This document shows positions 9,117-21,999 of a stretch of 64,000 bases of DNA, one piece after another (position 1 is the first letter of the stretch; the number at the start of each line of letters is the position of its first letter). The notes under the pieces are model-generated. The model saw nothing but the letters and a program-made list of their open reading frames with translations. It ran no database searches and was not told the origin of the DNA. Made by a program: the position numbers and the translations under genes. This stretch comes from Ramlibacter alkalitolerans (GTDB lineage: Bacteria > Pseudomonadota > Gammaproteobacteria > Burkholderiales > Burkholderiaceae_C), in NCBI RefSeq assembly GCF_016722765.1, contig NZ_JAEQND010000012.1, positions 62,001 to 126,000 of the forward strand. The letters run 5' to 3'.

Positions 9117-9127
9117 GGGGGGATTTC

Positions 9128-10327
9128 TCAGGGCCTGGATTGCACGAATTGCACGATGCGCTGCGCGGCTTCGAGGCACTCGGCGGTGTCCGCCACCAGT
9201 GCCATGCGCACGCGGCCGGCGCCGGGGTTGAAGCCATGCGCTTCACGCGCGAGGTAGCTGCCCGGCAACACCGTCACATTGTATTGAGCCAGCAGGTCGC
9301 GGGCGAAGTCGGTGTCGCTGCCGCGCACGCCGGCCCAGAGGTAGAAGCTCGCATCGGGCAGCCGCACGTCCAGCACCTGCTCCAGCAGCGGCGTGACTTC
9401 GGCGAACTTGCGGCGGTACTGCTCGCGGTTGGCGACGACGTGCTGCTCGTCCTGCCAGGCGACGGCGCTGGCGGCCTGCACGATCGGGCTCATCGCGCTG
9501 CCGTGGTAGGTGCGATAGAGCAGGAACTGCCTGATCAATCGCGCGTCGCCGGCGACGAAGCCGCTGCGCATGCCGGGGACGTTGCTGCGCTTGGACAGGC
9601 TGGTGAACGCCACCAGCTTGCGGAAGTCCGCGCGCCCCAGCTTCGCCGCCGCTTCCAGGCCGCCCAGGGGCGGCTCGTCGCGGAAGTAGATCTCGCTGTA
9701 GCACTCGTCGGAGGCGATGACGAAGCCGTGCCTGTCCTGCAGCGCGAACAGCTTGCGCCACTCCTCCAGCGGCATCACGGCGCCGGTGGGGTTGCCCGGC
9801 GAGCAGACGTACAGCAGCTGCGTCTTCGCCCAGGTGGCTTCGGGCACGCTGTCCCAGTCCACCGCGAAATTGCGCGCCGGGTCGCTGGGCGCGTAGTACG
9901 GCTCGGCGCCCGCCAGCAGGGCCGCGCCCTCGTAGATCTGGTAGAAGGGATTGGGGCAGACCACCACCGCCGGGCGCGTCGGGTCGATCACCGTCTGCGC
10001 GAAGGCGAACAGCGCCTCGCGCGAGCCGTTCACGGGCAGGACCTGCGTCGCGGCATCGACCGCCAGGCCGTAGCGGCGCTGCAGCCAGCCGGCGCAGGCG
10101 GCGCGCAGTTCCGGCGTGCCGGCCGTGGGCGGGTAGCCGGCGAGGTCGCTGCCCGGGACTTCCATGGCGGCCGCGAGGGCCTGCTTGATGAAGGCGGGCG
10201 TGGGGTGCTTGGGTTCGCCGATGCCCAGGCTGATGGGCCGCAGGGCGGGATTCGGCGTGACGCCGGCGAACAGTTGGCGCAGCCGCTCGAAGGGGTAGGG
10301 CTGCAGCCGGGACAGCAGGGGATTCAT
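9128..10327 (-). CDS. dapC: Succinyldiaminopimelate transaminase
   Basis: A 399-residue class I/II aminotransferase that makes N-succinyl-LL-diaminopimelate from the keto form using glutamate. The PLP-binding region is clear: S-P-G-N-P-T-G, then D-E-C-Y-S-E-I-Y, and the Schiff-base lysine in [15 protein letters not shown]. Its position directly before dapD decides dapC over other aminotransferases. It is divergent from the AlkB-like gene, with a 59-base gap that must hold both promoters. Confidence 0.93.
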   Translation of the reverse strand: MNPLLSRLQPYPFERLRQLFAGVTPNPALRPISLGIGEPKHPTPAFIKQALAAAMEVPGSDLAGYPPTAGTPELRAACAGWLQRRYGLAVDAATQVLPVNGSREALFAFAQTVIDPTRPAVVVCPNPFYQIYEGAALLAGAEPYYAPSDPARNFAVDWDSVPEATWAKTQLLYVCSPGNPTGAVMPLEEWRKLFALQDRHGFVIASDECYSEIYFRDEPPLGGLEAAAKLGRADFRKLVAFTSLSKRSNVPGMRSGFVAGDARLIRQFLLYRTYHGSAMSPIVQAASAVAWQDEQHVVANREQYRRKFAEVTPLLEQVLDVRLPDASFYLWAGVRGSDTDFARDLLAQYNVTVLPGSYLAREAHGFNPGAGRVRMALVADTAECLEAAQRIVQFVQSRP

Positions 10328-10386
10328 GCCCGGATTATCCCTGCCCCGCGATTGACCTTCGCCGGGCGCGGCGCTCCAATGCGCCG

Positions 10387-11421
10387 ATGAAGGCCAACAC
10401 CCTGCGGGCCAGTGACCTGCGATTCCTGCTGGCGCTGCTGCTGCCCGCGCTGACGCTGCACTCGGTCTCGCACCGGCCGCAAACGGCCGGTCTCGTGGCT
10501 TTCGGCGTTCTGTTCCTGATCGCCGCGCTGGAGGCGCTCCTGCCCGCCCTGGCCCGTTCGCCGGCGCCGCACGCCGATGGCGGCACGCTGCGCTGGGTGC
10601 TGCGCCTGTTCGTGCCGCTGGAACTGGCCTTGCTGTCCGCAGGCGCCACGGCGGCCGTGAATGCCTCCTGGCCCACGCTCGTCGGCGTCGGCATCGCCGT
10701 GGGCTTCGTCACCGGGGCGCAGGGCATCACCTTCGCCCACGAGCTGGGGCACAGCCGGCAGCGCGCCGATCGCGCGCTGGCCTGGGTGCTGATGACGCCG
10801 GTGGGCTACCCGCAGTTCATGGTGGAGCACTTCCGCGGGCACCACGTGCGCGCCGCCACCCCCGCCGATCCCGCCTCGGCGCGCCCCGGCGAAAGCCTGT
10901 GGGCTTTCCTGCCGCGCACCCTGGCCGGCAGCCTGCGCAGCGCCTGGGAACTGGAGGCAGCGCACCTGCAGCGCAGGCGCCGCGGGTGGGCCGCGAGTCC
11001 GCTGCCTTGGGCCAGCGGTGCCAGCGTCGCGTGGCTGCTGGCGCTGGCCGTCGCGGGGCAGTGGAAGCTGCTGGCGTTCTGGCTGGTGCAGAGCGCCTTC
11101 GCGGTGTGGCTGCTGGAGACCGTGAACTACATCGAGCACTACGGCCTGCAGCGACGCCTGCAGGCGGATGGCCGGCCCGAGCCTTTCGGCGTGGCGCACG
11201 CCTGGAATGCGGACCACGTGGTGTCCAACAGCCTGCTGGCGAACCTGCAGCGGCATTCCGACCATCACGTGCACGCCTGGAAGCCGTTCGGGCAGCTCGA
11301 GCCGCTGCCCGGGCCGCAGCTTCCGACCGGCTACGCGGGCTGCATCCTGCTGGCCGCCGTGCCGCCGCTGTGGTTCCTCGTGATGGAGCCGCGGCGGGCC
11401 GGCGCCGCCGCCCCAGGGTAA
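10387..11421 (+). CDS. AlkB-family integral membrane di-iron monooxygenase
   Basis: A 344-residue membrane protein with about six hydrophobic segments. The histidine boxes of alkane 1-monooxygenases are all present in order: H-E-L-G-H (about residue 118), E-H-F-R-G-H-H (about 142), N-Y-I-E-H-Y-G-L (about 245), and L-Q-R-H-S-D-H-H-V-H-A-W-K-P-F (about 282). Members hydroxylate the ends of alkanes or related hydrophobic chains with electrons from rubredoxin. No rubredoxin or rubredoxin reductase is nearby, and the protein is shorter than the roughly 400 residues of well-studied AlkB. The substrate is open. Confidence 0.88.
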   Translation: MKANTLRASDLRFLLALLLPALTLHSVSHRPQTAGLVAFGVLFLIAALEALLPALARSPAPHADGGTLRWVLRLFVPLELALLSAGATAAVNASWPTLVGVGIAVGFVTGAQGITFAHELGHSRQRADRALAWVLMTPVGYPQFMVEHFRGHHVRAATPADPASARPGESLWAFLPRTLAGSLRSAWELEAAHLQRRRRGWAASPLPWASGASVAWLLALAVAGQWKLLAFWLVQSAFAVWLLETVNYIEHYGLQRRLQADGRPEPFGVAHAWNADHVVSNSLLANLQRHSDHHVHAWKPFGQLEPLPGPQLPTGYAGCILLAAVPPLWFLVMEPRRAGAAAPG

Positions 11422-11514
11422 AAGGCCGGGTTGCCTTCCTTCGGTCGCGCGGGCTTTTGCGTCGCCGGCAGCAGGGATTTATCCTTGCAGCCCCGCTGTT
11501 GCAAAGGAGCCGCC

Positions 11515-11898
11515 ATGCTGCCTCTGTCCCAAGCCAGGGCCACCACCATCCTGCCGGTGAAGGACCTCGCTCGCGCCCGGGCCTTCTACGAAACCCGGCT
11601 CGGCTTCTCCCACGGCGCGGCCAAACCCGACGGGGCCTGGGTGTACGACACGGAGAAATACTCGATCGCGCTGCTGCCCAAGGAAGGCGGGACGAAGGCC
11701 GAGCACACTGCGCTCAGCTTCGAGGTGAGCGACATCGTGGACGGCATCCGCACCCTGGAGAAGGCCGGCGTGGTGTTCGAGGACTACGACTTCCCGGGGC
11801 TCAAGACCGTGGAACACGTCTGCGACATGGCCGGCGAGAAGTGCGCCTGGTTCCGGGACACGGAGGGCAACTTCCTCTGCCTGCACGAGAGCCGCTGA
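11515..11898 (+). CDS. VOC (glyoxalase/bleomycin-resistance fold) protein
   Basis: A 127-residue single-domain protein with the paired beta-alpha-beta-beta-beta modules of the vicinal oxygen chelate fold: T-T-I-L-P-V-K-D-L-A-R-A-R-A-F-Y at the N-terminus and A-W-F-R-D-T-E-G-N-F-L-C-L-H-E at the C-terminus. The start at 11515 follows AAAGGAGC at 11503-11510. These proteins bind a divalent metal and act as lyases, dioxygenases or binding proteins. The specific reaction cannot be assigned. It is convergent with the DUF72 gene, with only 4 bases between stops. Confidence 0.85.
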   Translation: MLPLSQARATTILPVKDLARARAFYETRLGFSHGAAKPDGAWVYDTEKYSIALLPKEGGTKAEHTALSFEVSDIVDGIRTLEKAGVVFEDYDFPGLKTVEHVCDMAGEKCAWFRDTEGNFLCLHESR

Positions 11899-11902
11899 CG
11901 CC

Positions 11903-12796
11903 TCACGCCGGGGCCGGCTGCCACGCCACGTCCAGCAGCGCCATCAGCTCGCGGGCGTTCTCGGGCGCATGGCGCTTGTCCGTGTTGTCGAAGTAGCAGT
12001 AGACGTCCCGCCCGCTGCGCTCGCGTGAGCGCACCGGGCAGATGAGGCGCGCATCGTCCGGCTCGCCGCCGTCGCGCCACGCGCCGATGAAGCGCGCCCA
12101 GCGCTCCAGCTCCTCTCTCGTGTAGCGGCTGTTGTACAGCTCGGTGGAGCCGTGCAGGCGCATGTAGACGAAATCGGCGGTGACGTCCTCGTACAGCGGC
12201 CAGGGCTTCGGCGTGTCGGCCACCACCCAGGCGATGCGGTACTTGCGCAGCAGGCGGATGAAGTCGGGCGTGACGAAGCTCTCGTGCCGCACTTCCACCG
12301 CATGCCGGATGCGCCGGTTGCGCCCGGGCTCCAGCCGTTCGCGCCCCTGCAGGCGCGCGTCGCGCTGCAGCGCGAGCTTCGCGGCGTCGTGGGTGCTGTT
12401 CGGCAGCAGCTGGAAGAAGGCCTCGAACAGCTCCGGGTGGAAGCGCATCATGGGCGGGAACTGCCACAGGATGGGCCCCAGCTTCTCCCCCAGCTCGAAC
12501 AGGCCGGACGCGAGGAAGTTCGCCAGCGCCACCTCGACGTTGCGCAGCTTCAGCATGTGGGTGATGTAGCGGCTGCCCTTGACCGCGAACACGAAGCCGG
12601 GCGGCGTGTGCCCGGCCCACATCGCATAGCTGGAGGGGCGCTGCAGCGAATAGAACGAGCCGTTCAACTCCAGCGAGTTGAACACCCGCGAAGCGTGCTG
12701 CAGCTCGCGCCATTGCGCCAGCCCGGTGGGATAGAAGTGCCCGCGCCAGGGCGTGTAGCGCCAGCCCGAAACGCCGATCAGGACCTTGCCCGCCAT
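11903..12796 (-). CDS. DUF72 (YecE-like) TIM-barrel protein
   Basis: A 297-residue protein with the hallmarks of the DUF72 family: I-G-V-S-G-W-R-Y near the start, N-S-L-E-L-N-G-S-F-Y, F-V-F-A-V-K-G-S-R-Y-I-T-H, and a late V-Y-C-Y-F-D-N-T-D-K-R-H-A-P-E-N-A with Y-M-R-L-H-G before it. The family is widespread and has a TIM-barrel fold; its biochemical role is not established. It is preceded by the MHYT sensor on the same strand (39 bases between them). Confidence 0.9.
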   Translation of the reverse strand: MAGKVLIGVSGWRYTPWRGHFYPTGLAQWRELQHASRVFNSLELNGSFYSLQRPSSYAMWAGHTPPGFVFAVKGSRYITHMLKLRNVEVALANFLASGLFELGEKLGPILWQFPPMMRFHPELFEAFFQLLPNSTHDAAKLALQRDARLQGRERLEPGRNRRIRHAVEVRHESFVTPDFIRLLRKYRIAWVVADTPKPWPLYEDVTADFVYMRLHGSTELYNSRYTREELERWARFIGAWRDGGEPDDARLICPVRSRERSGRDVYCYFDNTDKRHAPENARELMALLDVAWQPAPA

Positions 12797-12835
12797 GCCC
12801 TCTTTCTGCCAGAAGCCGGCGCGGCCGGGGGGCCT

Positions 12836-13603
12836 TCAGCGCACCGAGACGCCGAATTCCTCCATGTCGTACAGCGCGGAGTCCTGCCAGGTGTGGTACG
12901 CGGCGATCAGCCCCGCCACCACCACCGCCACCAGGCCGACGACGAAGGGCAGCGAGGTGGCTCCGACGTAGCCGAAGCCGTCCGGTGCGATGCCGGGGTC
13001 GGAGGTGCAGATGAATTCGGCCGCGGTCATGCCCGTGTAGTGCATGGCGCAGACCGCCACGCCCATGATCAGGGCGGCCAGCACGCGCATGCCGACGCCG
13101 CCGGTGTTGAAGGCCAGCCACAGGGCGGCGGTGGCCGCCAGCACGGCGATCACCGCCGAGAGGGCGATCACGCCGACGTCCCAGCGGATATAGCCGGAGA
13201 TCTTCATGCCCCACATGCCCAGGTAGTGCATCACGACCACGCCCATGCCCAGGAGGAAGCCAGCGCCCAGCAGGCGGCCCAAGCGCTCCGGCGCCCGGGC
13301 GACGAATCCCAGCGCCAGCGCCGTGGCGACGACGGCGGCGACCAGCGAGATCAGCGTCTCGCCCATGGCGTAGCTGCTGGCGACGCCCAGCTTGAGCGCC
13401 AGCATGCCGATGAAGTGCATGGCCCAGACGCCGATGCCGCCCAGGGCGAGTCCGGCGGCGATCGTGTTGCCGACGCTGATGCTGCCGTCCGCCTGCCCGA
13501 TGCGGGTGGCGGAGTTCAGCGCGACGAAGGCGCCCAGGACCGAGATCCCATAGGAAATGGCCACGTACAGCAGTTGGTAGCTGGTGGCGACCGGGGTGTT
13601 CAT
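12836..13603 (-). CDS. MHYT-domain integral membrane sensor
   Basis: A 255-residue protein with about seven transmembrane segments and three MHYT motifs: A-M-H-F-I-G-M (61-67), V-M-H-Y-L-G-M and A-M-H-Y-T-G-M. The motifs lie near membrane faces and are thought to bind a metal, perhaps copper, for sensing O2, CO or NO. Usually this domain is fused to GGDEF/EAL or a kinase. Here nothing follows it except a 30-residue cytoplasmic tail, so it is a stand-alone sensor that must work through a partner. It is divergent from smc. Confidence 0.88.
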   Translation of the reverse strand: MNTPVATSYQLLYVAISYGISVLGAFVALNSATRIGQADGSISVGNTIAAGLALGGIGVWAMHFIGMLALKLGVASSYAMGETLISLVAAVVATALALGFVARAPERLGRLLGAGFLLGMGVVVMHYLGMWGMKISGYIRWDVGVIALSAVIAVLAATAALWLAFNTGGVGMRVLAALIMGVAVCAMHYTGMTAAEFICTSDPGIAPDGFGYVGATSLPFVVGLVAVVVAGLIAAYHTWQDSALYDMEEFGVSVR

Positions 13604-13870
13604 GTCTCCCTCCCTGTTTTGATTGCAATTCTGGCGACATTTGGTTACGTGCCAGCCGCAAGCGTCTGAGGGATGACCCTGGGTCCTGCCAAAAAATTGG
13701 CACTCCGCGTGGTTTTGGCGACAGTGCAGCAGGGGCCATGCACCGCGCCGGTGCGCGCACGGCAGCAGTTATCATGTGCCCCGTAGACGCCGGCAGTGGG
13801 GCGCCGTGCGAGACGCTCGCGCGCGCTCCCGCCGGCGCTGTCCATTGCGTTGCGACAAGGGCGAGGGGCC

Positions 13871-16800
13871 GTGCGTCTCACATCGATCAAGCTTTCCGGG
13901 TTCAAGTCCTTTGCCGAACCCACCAACTTCATGCTGCCCGGCCAGCTGGTGGGGGTGGTGGGCCCCAACGGCTGCGGCAAGTCGAACATCATGGACGCCG
14001 TGCGCTGGGTGCTGGGCGAGAGCAAGGCCAGCGAGCTGCGCGGCGAGTCCATGCAGGACGTGATCTTCAACGGCACGACCACCCGCAAGCCGGCCTCGCG
14101 CTCCTCGGTCGAACTGGTGTTCGACAACGCCGACCACCGCGCCGGCGGCCAGTGGAGCCAGTTCGCGGAGATCGCCGTCAAGCGCGTGCTCACGCGCGAC
14201 GGCACGTCCAGCTACTACATCAACAACCAGCCGGTGCGCCGGCGCGACGTGCAGGACGTGTTCCTCGGCACCGGCCTGGGGCCGCGCGCCTACGCCATCA
14301 TCGGCCAGGGCACGATCAGCCGGATCATCGAGTCCAAGCCCGAGGAGCTGCGCCTGTTCCTGGAAGAGGCCGCCGGCGTCTCCAAGTACAAGGAGCGCCG
14401 GCGCGAGACCGAGAACCGGCTGCACGACACGCGCGAGAACCTCACGCGCGTCGAGGACATCCTGCGCGAGCTGAACTCCAACCTGGAAAAGCTGGAGAAG
14501 CAGGCCGAGGTGGCCGCCAGGTACAACCAGCTGCAGTCCGACGTCACCTTGAAGCAGCACCAGCTCTGGTTCCTCAAGCGCGCGGAGGCCGAGACGGACC
14601 AGGCGCGCATCAAGGCCGATGCCGACAAGGCCGTCAACGAGCTCGAGGCGCGCGTGGCGGACCTGCGGCGCGTCGAGAGCGAGCTCGAGACGATCCGCCA
14701 GGCGCACTATGCCGCCGGCGACCAGGTGAACCAGGCCCAGGGCCAGCTCTATGAGGCCAGCGCCGAGGTCGGGCGGCTGGAAGCCGAGATCCGCTTCGTG
14801 GTCGAAGGCCGCCAGCGGGTGGAGCAGCGGCTGGTGCAGCTCAAGGAACAGGCGGCGCAGTGGGCCGCCCGCAAGGACGAAGCCGAGGCGGAGACCGGGA
14901 ACCTGGCGGCGCTGGCCCTGGAGGGCGAGGAAAGGGCGACCCTGCTGGCGGCGCAGGTCGAGGAGCAGGGCATGCAGCTGCCCGACCTCGAGGATGCCCT
15001 GCGGCAGGCGCAGTCCCGCGCGTCCGAGCAGCGCGTCGCCGTCACGCAGGTGCAGCAGCAGATCCAGGTGCTGGCGGCGGACCAGCGCAACATCGAGGAA
15101 CAGTCGCGGCAATTGAACCAGCGGCGCGAGCGGCTGGTGACCGACCGCAACGCGCTCGCCGCCCCCGACGAGCAGCGCCTGGCCAACCTGCAGCAGCAGT
15201 TGGCCGCCGCGCAGGAAGCCGCCGAGACGGCCGACGCCCGGCTGCACGAACTGCAGGAGCAGGTGCCGCAGCTCGACGAGGACCGCCGGGGCCGGCAGCA
15301 GGACGTGAATGCGCAGGGCGCGCGCCAGGCCGACCTGTCGGCGCGCATGGAGGCGCTCAAGGCGCTGCAGGAGAAGGTGCGCACCGACGGCAAGCTGCAG
15401 CCCTGGCTGGCCAGGCACGGCCTGGGCGGCCTGCAGGGCCTGTGGACGAAGATCCACATCGAACAGGGCTGGGAAAGCGCGCTCGAAGCCGCGCTGCGCG
15501 AGCGCCTGAACGCACTGGAAGTCTCGCGCCTGGACATGGTGCGGGCCTTCGCCGGCGATGCGCCGCCGGCCAGGCTGGCCTTCTACCACGCGCCTGCTGC
15601 CGGCACGCCCGAAGCCGCCGCGACGTTGCCGCGGCTGGCCGACCTGCTGCGCCTGAACGATGCGGGCCAGAAGGCGCTGCTGGCCGACTGGCTGCACGGC
15701 TGCTACACCGCTGCTTCGCTGGAGGAGGCGCTGGCCGCGCGCGACAAGCTGCGCCCCGGCGAGACCCTGTTCGTGAAGTCGGGCCACGCGGTCACGGCGC
15801 ACAGCGTCAGCTTCTATGCCCAGGACTCCGAGCAGGCCGGCCTGCTGGCGCGCCAGCAGGAGATCGAGAACCTCGAGAAGCAGCTGCGCGCGCAGGCGCT
15901 GATCACCGAGGAAGCCCGCTCGGCCCTGGTGCGCGCCGAGGCGGCGTACAGCGACGCCGCCCAGCGCCTCACCGGGGCCCGCCGCGAAGCCGCCGAGAAC
16001 CAGGGCCGCGCCCACGAACTGCAGGTCGAAACGCTGCGCCTGTCGCAGCTGGCGGAACAGACCCGCGCCCGCAGCGAGCAGATCGGCTCCGACCTCGCCG
16101 AGGTCGATGCGCTGCTGGAAGAACTGCAGGAGCGCCGCGTGGCGGCCGAAGCGCGCTTCGAGGAACTGGACATGCAGCTGGCCGACAGCCAGGAGCGGCA
16201 TGCGCAGCTCGACGAGCGCGTGATGGAGGCCGAGCGCAAGGTCGCCGAGTCGCGCGAGCAGCATCGCAGCCTGGAGCGCCAGGCGCAGGAAGCGCAGTTC
16301 GCCCAGCGGGCGCTGGAGGCACGGCGCGGCGAACTGCAGCGGGCGATCGCGACGGCGACCCAGCAGGCCGGCTCGCTCGCCGGCGAGGAAGAACGCGCCG
16401 CCGCGGAACTGGCGCGCCTGACCGACGCCGCCGCGCAGGCGGGCCTGCAGTCGGCGCTGGAATTGAAGTCGCAGCGCGAGCAGGTGCTGGGCGCCAAGCG
16501 CAGCGAGTACGACGATCTCACTGCCAAGCTGCGCGCCAGCGACGAGCGCCGGCTGCAGCTGGAACGCGAGCTCGATCCGCTGCGCCAGCGGATCACCGAA
16601 CTGCAGCTGAAGGAGCAGGCGGCCCGCCTGGGCCTGGAGCAGTACACGCAGATGCTGGTGGATGCGCAGGCGGACCTCGAAGCCGTGGGCAAGTCGGTCG
16701 CGGAGAACAACGTGCGCCTGGCCGGCATGCAGTCGGAGATCGAGCGCATCCACCGCGAGATCGCGGCCCTGGGCGCGGTGAACCTCGCCGCGCTGGAGGA

Positions 16801-17386
16801 GCTGAGCACGGCGCGCGAGCGCAAGTCCTTCCTCGATGCGCAGTCGAAGGACCTGACCGAGGCGATGACGACGCTGGAGGACGCGATCCGCAAGATCGAC
16901 GGCGAAACGCGCGAGCTGCTGGGAAGCACCTTCGAGACCGTCAACGGCCACTTCGGCCGCATGTTCCCCGAGCTGTTCGGCGGCGGCAACGCGCGGCTGG
17001 TCATGACCGGCGAGGAGATCCTCGATTCCGGCGTGCAGGTGATGGCGCAGCCACCCGGCAAGAAGAACCAGACCATCCACCTGCTTTCGGGCGGCGAGAA
17101 GGCGCTGACCGCCATCGCGCTGGTGTTCGCGATCTTCCAGCTCAATCCGGCACCCTTCTGCCTGCTGGACGAGGTGGACGCGCCGCTGGACGACGCCAAC
17201 ACGGAGCGCTATGCGAAGCTGGTGGGCAGCATGAGCAAGGAGACGCAGTTCCTCTTCATCAGCCACAACAAGATCGCGATGGAGATGGCCGAACAGCTCA
17301 TTGGCGTGACCATGCAGGAGCAGGGCGTCTCGCGCATCGTGGCGGTGGACATGGAATCCGCCGTGTCGATGGCCGAAGCCGCATGA
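13871..17386 (+). CDS. smc: Chromosome partition/condensin ATPase SMC
   Basis: A 1171-residue protein. Walker A G-P-N-G-C-G-K-S is at residues 31-38, followed by the Q-loop region and a first coiled coil (about 170-500). The hinge lies around 510-630 (G-L-G-G-L-Q-G-L-W), then the second coiled coil. The C-terminal head carries signature L-S-G-G-E-K-A-L-T and Walker B P-F-C-L-L-D-E-V-D-A-P-L-D-D-A-N. The GTG start at 13871 gives the family N-terminus V-R-L-T-S-I-K-L-S-G-F-K-S-F; the frame extends upstream without a better start. smc-zipA-ligA is a common order in Burkholderiales. ScpA/ScpB are not in this window. Confidence 0.97.
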   Translation: MRLTSIKLSGFKSFAEPTNFMLPGQLVGVVGPNGCGKSNIMDAVRWVLGESKASELRGESMQDVIFNGTTTRKPASRSSVELVFDNADHRAGGQWSQFAEIAVKRVLTRDGTSSYYINNQPVRRRDVQDVFLGTGLGPRAYAIIGQGTISRIIESKPEELRLFLEEAAGVSKYKERRRETENRLHDTRENLTRVEDILRELNSNLEKLEKQAEVAARYNQLQSDVTLKQHQLWFLKRAEAETDQARIKADADKAVNELEARVADLRRVESELETIRQAHYAAGDQVNQAQGQLYEASAEVGRLEAEIRFVVEGRQRVEQRLVQLKEQAAQWAARKDEAEAETGNLAALALEGEERATLLAAQVEEQGMQLPDLEDALRQAQSRASEQRVAVTQVQQQIQVLAADQRNIEEQSRQLNQRRERLVTDRNALAAPDEQRLANLQQQLAAAQEAAETADARLHELQEQVPQLDEDRRGRQQDVNAQGARQADLSARMEALKALQEKVRTDGKLQPWLARHGLGGLQGLWTKIHIEQGWESALEAALRERLNALEVSRLDMVRAFAGDAPPARLAFYHAPAAGTPEAAATLPRLADLLRLNDAGQKALLADWLHGCYTAASLEEALAARDKLRPGETLFVKSGHAVTAHSVSFYAQDSEQAGLLARQQEIENLEKQLRAQALITEEARSALVRAEAAYSDAAQRLTGARREAAENQGRAHELQVETLRLSQLAEQTRARSEQIGSDLAEVDALLEELQERRVAAEARFEELDMQLADSQERHAQLDERVMEAERKVAESREQHRSLERQAQEAQFAQRALEARRGELQRAIATATQQAGSLAGEEERAAAELARLTDAAAQAGLQSALELKSQREQVLGAKRSEYDDLTAKLRASDERRLQLERELDPLRQRITELQLKEQAARLGLEQYTQMLVDAQADLEAVGKSVAENNVRLAGMQSEIERIHREIAALGAVNLAALEELSTARERKSFLDAQSKDLTEAMTTLEDAIRKIDGETRELLGSTFETVNGHFGRMFPELFGGGNARLVMTGEEILDSGVQVMAQPPGKKNQTIHLLSGGEKALTAIALVFAIFQLNPAPFCLLDEVDAPLDDANTERYAKLVGSMSKETQFLFISHNKIAMEMAEQLIGVTMQEQGVSRIVAVDMESAVSMAEAA

Positions 17387-17406
17387 TGCTCGCGTCGCGC
17401 TTCTTC

Positions 17407-17445
17407 CTCCCTCTCCCGCCTGCGGGAGAGGGCCGGGGTGAGGGC
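17407..17445. repeat. Palindromic repeat, family A, between smc and zipA
   Basis: A single arm CCTCTCCCGCCTGCGGGAGA plus GGGCCGGGGTGAGGG. It differs from the 36-base copies in ligA, purL and the ABC-F gene at only two positions. Its last bases, GAGGG at 17440-17444, sit 6 bases before the zipA ATG and serve as the apparent ribosome binding site. Confidence 0.88.
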
Positions 17446-17450
17446 TCCCC

Positions 17451-20721
<3,271 letters not shown>

Positions 20722-20726
<5 letters not shown>

Positions 20727-21144
20727 ACGTGCTGCCCGGGCGATGCTCCGGCCGCCGCCACAGCCACACCAGCACGACGAGCATCAGCACCAGGCCGATC
20801 AGGACCAGATTGCGCCAGCCGGCCGGGACCAGGTAGGCCATCAGCGGGCCGCTCACCGCGATCATGCCGGTGGCGAACCACTTGGCCGGGCGCGGCACGA
20901 TGCCGGCTTCTTCCCACTCGCGCAGCGGGCGGCCGAAGCGCGGATGCGTGAGCAGCCAGCGGTGCAGCCGGGGCGAACTGCGCGAGGCAGCCCAGGCGGC
21001 CACCAGCAGGAAGGGCACCGTCGGCAGCACCGGCACGACGATGCCGATCAGCCCCAGCAGCACGCACACGCCCGCCAGCGCCTGCAGGGCCCAGCGAGCA
21101 GGGGCCGCGAGTCCACGGGGGGCCGTCTGCGCTTCGTTTTCCAT
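20722..21144 (-). CDS. YbaN/DUF454 family small membrane protein
   Basis: A 140-residue inner-membrane protein. Residues 20-50 hold a hydrophobic pair with G-L-I-G-I-V-V-P-V-L-P-T-V-P-F-L-L-V-A-A-W, typical of the DUF454 (YbaN) family, followed by S-R-L-H-R-W-L-L-like S-P-R-L-H-R-W-L-L-T-H-P-R-F-G and two further helices (about 85-128). Function is not established for the family. Its stop codon lies in a family C repeat shared with ligA. It is divergent from def, 48 bases away. Confidence 0.88.
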
Positions 21145-21192
21145 TTCCCCACAAGATACCAGTTGCGCACCCTGCGCGTATGCTCCTGAACG

Positions 21193-21729
21193 ATGTCCCT
21201 ACGTGAAATCCTGAAGATGGGGGATCCGCGCCTGCTGCGTGTGGCGCAACCCCTACGCGCGTTCGACACGCCGCAACTGCATGCACTGATCGCGGACATG
21301 CAGGACACGATGCGCGCCGCCAACGGCGCCGGCCTGGCCGCGCCCCAGATCGGGGAGGACGTGCAGCTGGTGATCTTCGGCACCGACGCGCCCAACCCCC
21401 GCTATCCCGACGCACCGCCGGTGCCGCGCACCGTGTTGATCAACCCGCGGATCACGCCGATCGGCGATGAGGAAGAAGAGGACTGGGAAGGCTGTCTGTC
21501 GGTGCCGGGCCTGCGCGGCGTCGTTCCGCGCTGGCGCCGCATCCGCTACACGGGCTTCGACGAGAAGGGCCGTCCCATCGAACGTGAAGTCGAAGGTTTC
21601 CATGCCCGCGTGGTGCAGCACGAATGCGACCACCTGGAGGGCAAGCTGTACCCGATGCGGGTGCGCGATTTCAGCCGCTTCGGCTTCACCGACATCCTCT
21701 TCCCGGAACTGTCGCAGGCCGACGACTAG
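21193..21729 (+). CDS. def: Peptide deformylase
   Basis: A 178-residue metalloenzyme that removes the formyl group from nascent proteins. All three motifs are present: [10 protein letters not shown] (motif 1), E-G-C-L-S-V-P-G (motif 2, metal Cys) and [12 protein letters not shown] (motif 3, HExxH with a Cys in the variable position). The usual partner fmt is not adjacent, and several deformylase paralogues are common in this group. This copy begins [14 protein letters not shown], close to the usual type. Confidence 0.96.
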   Translation: MSLREILKMGDPRLLRVAQPLRAFDTPQLHALIADMQDTMRAANGAGLAAPQIGEDVQLVIFGTDAPNPRYPDAPPVPRTVLINPRITPIGDEEEEDWEGCLSVPGLRGVVPRWRRIRYTGFDEKGRPIEREVEGFHARVVQHECDHLEGKLYPMRVRDFSRFGFTDILFPELSQADD

Positions 21730-21739
21730 TTCTCCCGCC

Positions 21740-21967
21740 GTCATTCGCGCGGAGGCGGCCCCCACAGCCGTCATTCCCGCGGCGACGCCCCCCACCCGCC
21801 GTCATTCCCGCGGAGGCGGGAATCCAGGGCGTCCGGAGAGCGCGCCGCGCGCGCGCCTTCCTGGATCCCCGCCTGCGCGGGGATGACGTCATGACTGCCT
21901 GCGCGGGGATGACGTCATGACTGCCTGCGCGGGGATGACGACATGTCCGCCTGCCCGAGGATGACGT
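21740..21967. repeat. Palindromic repeats, family B, with 26-base tandem units
   Basis: A composite region between def and glnD. It holds GTCATTCCCGCGGAGGCGGG at 21800 and its inverted partner at 21859-21890, with two degenerate half-copies before. After it, a 26-base unit (ATGACTGCCTGCGCGGGGAT plus GACGTC) is repeated at 21891 and 21917 with a partial third. Each unit contains GATGACGTCATGA, itself palindromic. No gene is visible in 21730-21999. Confidence 0.92.
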
Positions 21968-21999
21968 CGTGCCCGTCGCGGCGCGGATGTCGCCCCGCC

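Noticed and set aside
13720..13745. Sigma-54-like TTGGCAC element upstream of smc
   Set aside because: The -12 half reads GTGG instead of TTGC, so the match is poor.
21891..21967. CRISPR-like tandem repeats
   Set aside because: Units are contiguous, with no spacers, and belong to a palindromic repeat family.
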